A DNA stretch of 64,000 nt, taken from NCBI GenBank assembly GCA_002104935.1, contig MCGT01000006.1, forward strand, positions 310,001 to 374,000, given 5' to 3'. The stretch's first letter is position 1. Each line of letters begins with the position of its first letter. Shown piece after piece: positions 12,253-21,734 of this stretch. This stretch comes from Hesseltinella vesiculosa. Its lineage: Eukaryota > Mucoromycota > Mucoromycetes > Mucorales > Cunninghamellaceae. The notes under the pieces were generated by a model. It had not been told where the DNA came from and did no database searches. It saw only the letters and a list, made by a program, of their open reading frames with translations. The translations under genes and the position numbers were made by a program.

Positions 12253-15200
12253 ATGTTGATTAGTAGTGATCCGGATGATACTGATGATGATCAAAATTAC
12301 GAAGTCGAGGCCATCGTGAAACATCGCCACGATGAAGCTGGTCGTTTGGAATACAGAATCAAATGGAAAGGGTTTGAGACTTGTAAAGATCACCCAATAC
12401 AGCCGCAATTTGTTGATGCTTATTTTTTTTTCTTAAACTCTTCTGCTTCATCCTCGTCCGATCGGTATGAATCTAACATATTAAAAAGCGTAAGTGCCAT
12501 ACTTTCGTGGTAATCTATTTTATCTCACCACTCATGGATCAACGCCGCCTTTTTCCATAGTTACAATACTTGGGAGCCTGAAGTCAACCTAGACAATTGC
12601 CAAGATATCCTCAATGAATACCTGGTCGCCAATGGATTAGATCTAAACAAGATGAGGTCGATGCTACAAACGTCTCCCTTGCAGCTAGAGCATACCGCCC
12701 AATCATGTCTGCGCGTGCCCATGACACAATCGGAAGATGTGGACGATGACGACAACAGGCCATTGTTTGAACAGACCATGCGAAAGCATGGTACCCATGG
12801 GAATGATACTTCAACCAAACCTAACCCTACAACCAACTCACGGAAGAAAGCCAAAACAACAAAAGCCACATCTGCAGCGAAACATGACATGGTCTCCGCC
12901 ACCAAAAAGGCTGCGGACGCCCCAAGCAAGGCTATCAACGGCTCAGGCAATCGAAGCTCCAAAAACACCGGCCCAACCGCACCAACAACTAGCACCTGGG
13001 CCGCCAATCGTCTTACCGCCCCCGAGCCTCCGTCGCAGGACAACAGGATGGAGACCGATGGAGAGACGCCGCCGGCACCTACATCGTCCATTCCTTCACC
13101 TGCATCTACCGTGTCTTCTCCCTCCTTCGGTTCCTCGCTATCATCGTCATCTCAGTCGACCACACAGGGTCCTCCCAGCTCTGCAGCCCTGTCAGGGCAT
13201 GCCTCCCAGACACCCCCGGCCCCCTCTTGTCAGCCATCGTTGCCAGTTTTCCCCCCTGCCGCCTCCACCACCATCAGCCCAGCGTCTGCTCGTGGCATGC
13301 GCCCCATCCGTCCTAACCTTTCCCTGTCACCCACTGCCAGCTCTTCGTCAACCAACACCACACCACCGCTAGCTCGGGCCTTGCTTCTGCCCAGACCACC
13401 CACCTCGAACCAAGCACATAACCAAACCTCACTTTTGGCCATCTCATCCAATCACCCTACCACATCGCTCGTACCTATCCGGCGGGGACGCCCCAGAACG
13501 AGATCGGCTTCCGCCTCGCCCATGTCGTCCTCCTCCTCCAGCTCGTCGTCCCCCCCACCTCCATTTTTTCAAATGTCAAGCGACCAGGTATGATTTCAGG
13601 AGACAAGCACGGATGGTTTGTTGTTTACGTTCGTATTTATAGTAAAAGAGTCGTTGAGGATGTACAAGTCAATACACACCCTGGTCGATACAGTCCAGCG
13701 TGGAGGTGTTCCAGCGCCAAAAGTGCTCCCAGCCACTCGCCCTGCGCCTACACCAGTGCCTGCTGGCCAAAAAAAGAAAAGGGCGCTGACCCCGGGCACG
13801 CCCGACCTGGATCAAACCAGACCGCTGGCTCACAACACGGCTCCCCTGGACGCTGCTCTTTCCTCAGCATCGGTAGCCCTGCCCACCGGCGGCGCACCCA
13901 CCTCATCTCCAGCAACAACGCTGCCAGCTCTACGTCCACTTCCTACGAACAACGTTGCTGACAACGATAGCACACCCTCGACCACCTTCTGGACCGGCTC
14001 GGTGTCCCTGAAAGAAATCCAAACCCCCGTCGCCCTTAGCCCTCCTCATGACGCAGGCAATTTGGCCAATGCATTTTTGTACGTGCTGTTTTCAGACTGC
14101 ATGGGCAAGCCCAAATGAAAAAAAAAAAAAAAAAAAGAGCCTGTTTCTGACAACTTTTTTGAACTAGACAATATCTACAAGAGAGAGGACAACTGAAAAT
14201 AGCAGGCTATATGCCTGTGGACGTAGTCACGACGCTTTGCCGGCCTCTCAACTGTGCCATTGCTGAGCTCTCTTGTGTCCTTCCCAACAAGCACGCCCAA
14301 ATTCGTGTAAGCTGGAACAGGTACGCCCATTGGCTGTGTACAAATGAAATCGTAAGCCAAAGAAAGGGACAGTAGAGAGGAAGAGGAAAACTTGAAGCCG
14401 ATATTATGTTTTTAGGTGGGCATTGTCAGGATCCCGAGCCGACCAACCGAGGTGGTGGGGATCTGCTGCGTAGATCATATACCGCCCTCACTGATGCCCC
14501 AGGACTCATCACCTGCCCAACAGCGTAGAATGGTGGCCGTCTACATCAACGATCTGTCACCGGACCAACCTCGCGAGATCGACCGTGCACGAAAAATCAA
14601 CTTCTTACCGTTATCCTGGATTCACCTGTCCAAGTTCCTTGGCCTGCCCGAAAAGTTAACGGATGCGATTGTCGATTATGGCGTCGACATAATCGTCCAT
14701 GGCCAATCTGGCATCGCCCTCGCAGTAAAAAAAGTCGTTGACGAGAACGCCTGTAACCCACCCATTGCTACATCGTCTGTCCGCGAAGTAGTCCACCTGG
14801 TAAAAAAAGAGCCGATGGCGGAGGGCATTCTCCTCACGTATTTCTTTTTTCTAGTGCGACCGACAGACTATATTTTCGTCCCTGAAAGAACTAAAACAAC
14901 AAGACGTCAAAAATAATCGCCACACATTTTACGAATTTGGCCAGCGGTCCTTGACTGACCTAAGCATCCTTCCGCCCAAAGAATTCTTTCCCAGGGGAAA
15001 AGGTAGGCTGAAGCCAAACGTGCGTAGTGCTAGGCTCACAGATTTTTTATTGATCAGCCGGCCTGATCACCACTGATATCCAAAACCTAATTGACAATCC
15101 ATTTCTGCTCAGTAAGATTGTCAACACGGTGAAAATGGTAAAGGCTAGAACAGTACAAGCAAGCGACTGACCTTTATTATTTCTTGAACGCCAGCGTAAC

Positions 15201-15679
15201 GAGTACTCTGTCGGTCAAAGTTGGAAGTTTGTCCTTCATCCTCATTTTTTATACCAGTTGCAGCAGAGCTCTTCTGGAAAGTAAGTTTGTCTAACAGCTG
15301 TGGAAGTGAGACATTTATTTTTTTTCACCTTAAAAGAGCACAAGAAGCTGCCTTGAACATCATGTTATCATTGGCTGCTAACGATACCCATGTTGCTGAC
15401 TATTGGACTGGACTGGTAAATTGGACTCGGCACAGCTGACAGAACAAATGCTTGAGCATGCTGACAACTCTTTTTCTGCTTCTTTGTTGAATATAAAAGG
15501 ACGAGACCACGCAAGATGCCACTTTGGCCAACACAGCCCCTTGGTTCGAAAGCCTTTTGTTTTCCATGCGTGACGAGTACCGATATTTCGAGTATGTCGA
15601 CGCGCTGAACCAGGTGACCCCTGCATACCGAAATTATTATTCTCTCATCGACTTCATAACCCCCATGGATTTGGAATAA
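12253..15679 (+). CDS. Chromodomain protein with long Ser/Pro linker and possible SPOC-like C-terminus
   Basis: Model of eleven exons: 12253-12382, the single base 12489, 12561-13587, 13651-14078, 14168-14351, 14416-14799, 14855-15002, 15058-15137, 15195-15280, 15337-15415, 15500-15679; 908 residues. Residues 18-60 form a chromodomain (YEVEAIVKHR, EYRIKWKGF, YNTWEPEVNL) with the aromatic positions that bind methyl-lysine. The first and third exons are out of frame by one base. A perfect acceptor/donor pair around base 12489 supplies it (see findings). Residues 100-480 are low-complexity Ser/Pro/Thr/Ala. From about residue 499, FWTGSVSL, then LKIAGYMPVDVV and VGIVRI resemble the order of a SPOC domain. 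The last 350 residues are unrecognised. Chromodomain plus SPOC is the plan of the RITS subunit Chp1; that assignment is inference only. Confidence 0.7.
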
Positions 15680-15748
15680 ATATGCATTCATCTCAAGATT
15701 GAAAATAGCTCCACAGTCATACTTCATTTATTTACAGGGAATGAAGGC

Positions 15749-16672
15749 TCATTTGGCATACTAAAAAAAAAATCTGCATGAATCACAAGCTGCTCTCTCA
15801 CCTTTATGGATATTACCTTTTGTACATAATCCTTGACGGTTTTGCTGTATTTAGTTCGGTTTGTGTTGTAGACTTCAGCAATAGAAGCCACCAAGGCATC
15901 GTCCGGGTTAGGGAATTCTAGCAACATCGCTAGGGCTTGCAGCACTAAAAAAGAACATCCGATTGTCATCTATCTGTCAGCACACCTTTCATCTTACCTT
16001 GGCCGACCTTGGTTGCAGGCTTCCACTGGTCCGACTTTAACAGATCAATACAAATGGCCCCTTCGTCATCGATATTGGGGTGGTAGACTTTAGTGACAAA
16101 TTTGATCTATTTGCCACCCGGATCCAAAAAAAAAAAAAAAAAAAGCGGTGAGTGGGAGAAAGAGATAGTACTGAGCCTGTTGCTTTTTACCTTGGGAGGC
16201 TTGAAGGGGTAATCGGCAGAAAAAACTACATCCAACTTGAAGCTACCCCCTTTGTAGGGACTTGCTTCCTAAGGAAGAAAGAAGAAACAAATGAGCAAGC
16301 CGGTTGGGATGATGTGGCGTAGGCAGGCTGCGTCGTCCTTTTTTGTTTTTTCATTCAATCCTGGCTTACAGGTCCTTCGATTGTGCCTAGATAACCAACA
16401 AGAAAAGTAAGATTTCTCCGTTGCAAAGTTCATCTAGGACGTTCAAGAATTATGCTTACCAACCCAATGAAACACATCGTCGTCCACTGGCGTCACTTTG
16501 ATACCAGGGAGAGGGTTCTTTGTTAAATCTTGCAATTCCTATTTTATAGTATTTTTTAGCATAGAAAGTTAGTATTTCTCGTGTTCAAGATCTTATTTTC
16601 TTCTTTTCCCCATCGAAAGCAAATGAGGCACGGTAATGGTGGACTTACACGTTGGATTCGCTTCAGAGCCAT
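15749..16672 (-). CDS. E2 ubiquitin-conjugating enzyme, UBC4/UBE2D-like
   Basis: A minimal E2 fold of 148 residues from seven exons: 16672-16649, 16538-16460, 16386-16370, 16268-16191, 16106-15998, 15944-15817, 15760-15749. It begins MALKRIQRELQDL as UBE2D does. It has DYPFKPPK for E1/E3 contact, the HPN motif at 75-77 and the catalytic cysteine at residue 85 (EGAIC), the UBE2D position. The stretch LLKSDQWKPATKVGQ and the later AMLLEFPNPDDAL differ from canonical UBC4, so the enzyme may belong to a sister group. Two exons are very short (17 nt, and a 12-nt last exon encoding YAK and stop). It converges on the chromodomain gene with 69 bp between stop codons. Confidence 0.92.
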
Positions 16673-16863
16673 GGTATCAATGTTTAAAAAAAATGGGAGA
16701 AAAAAAAAAGACCCGCATCTTTTCTTGCTTTTTCCCAATCGGGAGTGCCGCCTCGTCCATGAAATATGGAAGCCTTGATTGGCTGGTGCATGCGTGGGTC
16801 CAAGCAACTGCGACGAGCTAGCAGTGGGGGCGTTAGGAAAATAAATATGAAGAAATGAATAGC

Positions 16864-17342
16864 CACTTTGTTCCCGATGACTGGACCGCGAAGACCACGG
16901 AAGCAAACAGCTACTCGAACAAATCTTGGCCGCAAAGCCATCCACAACAAAATCCGCCACGACCAACGTGCTGCAAGGCGACCTGTTTGGGCCTGACATG
17001 GACGAGGCTACGGTCATCAAGGCGCTGGAAGCTTGGGTCCAATCAGACGACACGCTTGGGCTCCAAGACGACGACGGTGACCAGATGCCCATCCTGCCCA
17101 TCCCTGAGCGACCTCGTTACCAGTCTGACATCCCAATCCATGCCCCTATCACTTACCAACGTAGCAAACGCCCCATCTCTCTTGACCAAGAAATGGATAA
17201 CCTGCTGAAAGGTATTTAATAAACAAACACCATCGATACCCTTTTCCTCTCCTACTTTATTCTCTTGTCTGACAAGTCCCTTGTTACAGTCAACGACAAG
17301 TCCACACAGGATCTAATGCATTCGGTCACTCTCCAAGTGTAG
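16864..17342 (+). pseudogene. Decapitated copy of the gene at 20250-21359
   Basis: This holds the 3' part of exon 1 (about 16864-17211) and all of exon 2 (17290-17342) of the neighbouring unknown gene, with the intron intact. It lacks the N-terminal two thirds. The protein segment from AAKPSTTKSATTNVLQGD to the C-terminus is identical to the full copy. The first few codons before it are scrambled by substitutions and a 16-nt deletion. There is no upstream start that would give a comparable protein. It faces the left copy of the other duplicated gene tail to tail. Confidence 0.8.
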
Positions 17343-17491
17343 GCCAACTGAGCTATTTTTTGCAGAACACGCCTTTTTTCACCATTCTCTTACGCCATGA
17401 TACTAGCCTGATTTATTTGGAGCCTATATACAGATGTTTTTTTATTCATAGGACTTGACAGTCAACAGTTAGAAAGGAAGGGGAAAAGAGG

Positions 17492-17956
17492 CTAATATGA
17501 CAAGAGGCTATCCAAAATGATTGGTGCAACTTGTGATTTGTTTGCCTTGGTAAGATAGGATGTCAATAACTCCGCTAGGTCTTCGGCATGCTGATTCAAA
17601 GTGGCGTTTCCAAGGACAGTGATTGAGCTATCGGGGTTGGTATCGTTGAACATAGCCAAAACGCAACGCAGGATATCGGGAACTGCCCCAGTCTTAGTGC
17701 AATCGGCAAGGCAACATTCGATGGCTTGTCGTGGTAGTTGTTGTGAGGGATCATAAAGCACGGCCTTGGCAATAGCCAAAAAAAAAGCGGACGCCGCCTT
17801 TGCATTTGTCTTCTTGCTGTCCCCATATGCGCGGTATGTGAACACAGTAAAAGGCGTTTGGAGAGGGCCATTGAGCAATGCTGCTCGAGAAGCTGAGAAG
17901 GTGGACGAAAGGTGGTATTTTAGTTCGCAGCTGGCGAAGTTGGGCGATGTGGCCAT
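17492..17956 (-). CDS. Unknown protein, left copy of a duplicated gene
   Basis: An uninterrupted frame of 154 residues if the ATG at 17956 is used, or 175 residues from an ATG at 18019. The product is mostly helical in appearance: a middle region with YGDSKKTNAKAASAFFLAIA, then PRQAIECCLADCTKTGAVPD and a C-terminus ending LLSY. I recognise no domain, though the spacing of leucines and cysteines suggests a small alpha-solenoid. A second overlapping frame (MGHHVCWKSANELAKD...) runs through the 5' half; I prefer the long frame because it continues to a natural stop with normal codon use. The protein is identical to the right copy at 19636-20100. An upstream exon cannot be excluded. Confidence 0.55.
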   Translation of the reverse strand: MATSPNFASCELKYHLSSTFSASRAALLNGPLQTPFTVFTYRAYGDSKKTNAKAASAFFLAIAKAVLYDPSQQLPRQAIECCLADCTKTGAVPDILRCVLAMFNDTNPDSSITVLGNATLNQHAEDLAELLTSYLTKANKSQVAPIILDSLLSY

Positions 17957-18336
17957 GCTTCTCGATCCAGCGGGAGTTTGGGTCCTTGGCCAGCTCATTA
18001 GCAGACTTCCAACAAACATGGTGACCCATCAAAAAAAAAAGTTCGGAAATGGAAGAAAGCTGGTTTTTTTCGAGTTGCCATTGTTGTTTGGTGGTGTGAG
18101 CACGCCAATGCCCTGATTCATCACGCGTCAGGCTTTCCAGTTTCGTTGCATTGAGTTGCCTGGGCAAGCGCTAGCCAATCAGGTTTCCCAGTTTTAGTTG
18201 CCTTGGTGGTTGCCATGGTTGCCAACCAGACTTCTTTTTATTTACTTGCTTTGTGCAGGCTTCAGTTGCCTTACTCTTCTGGGCCCAGGCATATCTCCAT
18301 TTTGGAGACAAGGCAACTAAAAAAAAAAGAAGCTTG

Positions 18337-19221
18337 GTTGGCACAAGGCAACTAGACTACACTTTATTCATGAATGATTGTCGCAGATAAAAAAAATAAA
18401 TGTCACAAGGGAAAACAGGATGAAGTGAACGAGAAAGGAGAGAAATTACACCAATGACAATAGGGCCAAGTTGAAATAAAGAGAAATGAATGGAGACGTT
18501 CATACAAATAAAAGTGTGGACTTACTAGATGGGGCTACCCCAATGTATCCAAGCCGTTAGGCGACAGGGCTGGCGTCAACCACCCCGGAAGAGCGTTGTT
18601 GTTAAAAAGGTGGTAATGGACACGCGCAGTGAACCATCTACCCCAGGAAAGAGAAAAAAAGAGAGCAGGACAGGGAGCTTGGGGTTAGCGTCAGAAACAC
18701 ACCAACCAAAGAACAGGCTTTGTCTTCAGGACTTGTTTACATTTTGCTTTGTTACTTGAGAAGTTGAGAATGAGAAAGAAAATAAAAAAAACGGGAATTT
18801 CCACTCTTTAAATACTTTTCGAAAGACTGGCGTTTCCCAAGAACACACATCCTGTCGGAGATGAACACGGCCTCTACTGACCACAAAATCTGCGCAATAA
18901 AGAGCCTTTAGCCCCTTGGATGTTGCAGGCGCAGCACACTCTTGTGGCAGCAAGAGAGTGTGTGCGATTTCACTGCGTATCACGTCAGAGGCGTGCAACT
19001 CACAATGGAATTGAACAAACACTGCTCGTTTATTTCTTTGGGGGCGGTTGTAACGAATGCTGTCAGCCAGATGAAAAGAAAACAGAGAAAAGGGAGAGTG
19101 ATTCTTTGTTCTTTGTTGGGGATTTCCCGGCCATCACCCTGACAATCTCTACATCCACGGCTGATTTAACGATCAATATGACAAAACGACCCCTGAAAAG
19201 CCAATATCTAAATTAGATCCA
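18337..19221. other. Spacer of the inverted repeat
   Basis: About 885 bp of single-copy DNA between the two arms. It must contain at least part of the promoters of the two divergent duplicated genes. Short motifs of the type GGCAAC / GTTGCC recur at both edges. I find no convincing protein, tRNA or transposase here. Confidence 0.5.
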
Positions 19222-20743
19222 ATGCTTCTTTTTTTTTTTAGTTGCCTTGTTCTCCAGTCTGGCAGTACAATGAAACCAAAAATGGAGATACCCACCTGTA
19301 TGCCTGGACTCAGAAGAGTAAGGCAGCTGAAGCCTGCACAAAGCAAGTAAATAAAAAGAAGTCTGGTTGGCAACCATGGCAACCACCAAGGCAACTAAAA
19401 CTGGGAAACCTGATTGGCTAGCGCTTGCCCAGGCAACTCAATGCAACGAAACTGGAAAGCCTGACGCGTGATGAATCAGGGCATTGGCGTGCTCACACCA
19501 CCAAACAACAATGGCAACTCGAAAAAAACCAGCTTTCTTCCATTTCCGAACTTTTTTTTTTGATGGGTCACCATGTTTGTTGGAAGTCTGCTAATGAGCT
19601 GGCCAAGGACCCAAACTCCCGCTGGATCGAGAAGCATGGCCACATCGCCCAACTTCGCCAGCTGCGAACTAAAATACCACCTTTCGTCCACCTTCTCAGC
19701 TTCTCGAGCAGCATTGCTCAATGGCCCTCTCCAAACGCCTTTTACTGTGTTCACATACCGCGCATATGGGGACAGCAAGAAGACAAATGCAAAGGCGGCG
19801 TCCGCTTTTTTTTTGGCTATTGCCAAGGCCGTGCTTTATGATCCCTCACAACAACTACCACGACAAGCCATCGAATGTTGCCTTGCCGATTGCACTAAGA
19901 CTGGGGCAGTTCCCGATATCCTGCGTTGCGTTTTGGCTATGTTCAACGATACCAACCCCGATAGCTCAATCACTGTCCTTGGAAACGCCACTTTGAATCA
20001 GCATGCCGAAGACCTAGCGGAGTTATTGACATCCTATCTTACCAAGGCAAACAAATCACAAGTTGCACCAATCATTTTGGATAGCCTCTTGTCATATTAG
20101 CCTCTTTTCCCCTTCCTTTCTAACTGTTGACTGTCAAGTCCTATGAATAAAAAAACATCTGTATATAGGCTCCAAATAAATCAGGCTAGTATCATGGCGT
20201 AAGAGAATGGTGAAAAAAGGCGTGTTCTGCAAAAAATAGCTCAGTTGGCCTACACTTGGAGAGTGACCGAATGCATTAGATCCTGTGTGGACTTGTCGTT
20301 GACTGTAACAAGGGACTTGTCAGACAAGAGAATAAAGTAGGAGAGGAAAAGGGTATCGATGGTGTTTGTTTATTAAATACCTTTCAGCAGGTTATCCATT
20401 TCTTGGTCAAGAGAGATGGGGCGTTTGCTACGTTGGTAAGTGATAGGGGCATGGATTGGGATGTCAGACTGGTAACGAGGTCGCTCAGGGATGGGCAGGA
20501 TGGGCATCTGGTCACCGTCGTCGTCTTGGAGCCCAAGCGTGTCGTCTGATTGGACCCAAGCTTCCAGCGCCTTGATGACCGTAGCCTCGTCCATGTCAGG
20601 CCCAAACAGGTCGCCTTGCAGCACGTTGGTCGTGGCGGATTTTGTTGTGGATGGCTTTGCGGCCAAGATTTGTTCGAGTAGCTGTTCGTTTTCGTGGTCT
20701 TCGCGGTCCAGACGCAGGCGGTCGTCGTCGTTGGACACAAAGT
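19222..20743. repeat. Right arm of the large inverted repeat
   Basis: Reverse complement of 16864-18336, with the perfect core at about 19327-20686. The right arm is slightly longer because two short segments near 19255-19300 (inner end) and about 16 nt near 20715-20735 (outer end) are absent from the left arm. It contains a complete copy of the 154-residue unknown gene and the 3' half of the 343-residue gene at 20250-21359. Confidence 0.95.
19636..20100 (+). CDS. Unknown protein, right copy of a duplicated gene
   Basis: Mirror image of 17492-17956 with identical protein sequence (154 residues from the ATG at 19636; an ATG at 19573 would give 175). It is transcribed away from the spacer and ends 149 bp before the stop codon of the convergent neighbour at 20250. 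Codon use resembles neighbouring genes. No domain recognised. Because both copies are intact and identical, either the duplication is very recent or the arms are being homogenised. Confidence 0.55.
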   Translation: MATSPNFASCELKYHLSSTFSASRAALLNGPLQTPFTVFTYRAYGDSKKTNAKAASAFFLAIAKAVLYDPSQQLPRQAIECCLADCTKTGAVPDILRCVLAMFNDTNPDSSITVLGNATLNQHAEDLAELLTSYLTKANKSQVAPIILDSLLSY

Positions 20744-21359
20744 GACGATCCCAGGCATTTTGGCACTCTTCGCCAGAGGCACTCTTCATCCGAGACAGGA
20801 GTTTCTGACGAGGCTGGGAGGATGGTGGAGGTAGGTTGGGTGAGACCAGAGGCAAGGGTTTCCGGGCGCTCGTCTTGGGGAGGGCCGGAGTGGCTGGTAG
20901 GTGAGGCGGGCCCGGGCGTGGTTGCAGCTTTGTCTTCTTCACAGGCCGGATCTTTTCGCTCTTCGAGTCCACAGTGATGGCGGCAGGGTGGCTAGTGCTG
21001 TCGTGGATGGTCTTCTTGGCATGACGCTGTTTGACTGGAAAGTCAAACACATCCAATTCAGTGGGTATGGCGGCTGGGGCTGAAGGCGTAGGAGACTGGA
21101 AGGATGGAATCGCTCGGATTTCAATCTCGGCAGGGACTTGATCGGCAGGGAAATCAAAGATATCAAGCGTAGTAGGTATGGGATCAGGCTGAGGTTGAGG
21201 ATCCAGCGTGGGCGATGGTGGCGAGCTGGTGGGAGAAACCGAAGAACTATCCGATTCATCGGTGACTTGACGCTGCAAAAGCCAAGGATGTTTCGGTCGC
21301 TTATAGGTGATGATGGGCTGATGTCGACGCTGATACAAGTCACCAAAGATATCCTCCAT
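20250..21359 (-). CDS. Unknown, largely disordered protein (intact copy)
   Basis: Two exons (21359-20381 and 20302-20250) give 343 residues; the intron is confirmed by frame and by its conservation in the truncated copy. The protein starts MEDIFGDLYQRRHQP. It has a repeated short motif (LDIFDFPADQVPAE near residue 75 and LDVFDFPVKQRHAK near 115), a Pro/Lys-rich middle, then an acidic C-terminal segment (DLFGPDMDEATVIKALEAWV, GLQDDDGDQMPILPIPERP) that could form helices. I do not recognise the family. The duplicated FDFP motifs look like short linear binding motifs. It shares a 375 bp divergent promoter with NDUFV1. Confidence 0.65.
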
Positions 21360-21734
21360 GGTGTAGAATGTAGAAAAGTGAATGTTGCACAAGGCGAGAG
21401 AGATAAAGAAAAAAAAAAAAAAAAAAAAGGAACAGCGCGGCGTGTCCTGTAGCAAAGTGTGACTCTCTTGCCAAATTGGGCTGAAGTGGAAGTCCCGCCT
21501 TGTGTTTTTTTCACTCAAACCAGAGGGTAAACACTTTTTTTTTTTTTTTCTCTCCAACCTCTTTTTTCAACTTTTTTCAAAGAAGGAAAAGAAAACGAAA
21601 AGCATCAGCCCTGTTATTTAACACTTGAACTTTTTTTTTCCTTTTTTTTTTTTTCTTCATTGCAAAATCCTCCCCGCTCTCTACCTCCCCTACTCTTTTG
21701 CAACCCATCGAAAAAACAACACAGCTTCTTAACC

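Larger units (their letters stand above)
16864..18336. repeat. Left arm of a large inverted repeat
   Basis: This arm is the reverse complement of 19222-20743. From about 16906 to 18265 positions x and 37592-x correspond without any indel and, as far as I compared, without mismatch. Overlapping open frames on both strands translate identically in the two arms. Homology fades at both ends. Outside, a few substitutions (16900, 16903, 16905) lead to a 16-nt length difference near 16872-16880. Inside, substitutions start at 18266 and two short gaps precede the shared tail GGCAACTAAAAAAAAAA. Confidence 0.95.

Noticed and set aside
18529..19022. Open frames in the palindrome spacer
   Set aside because: Composition is not protein-like and no splice-supported extension or family match was seen.
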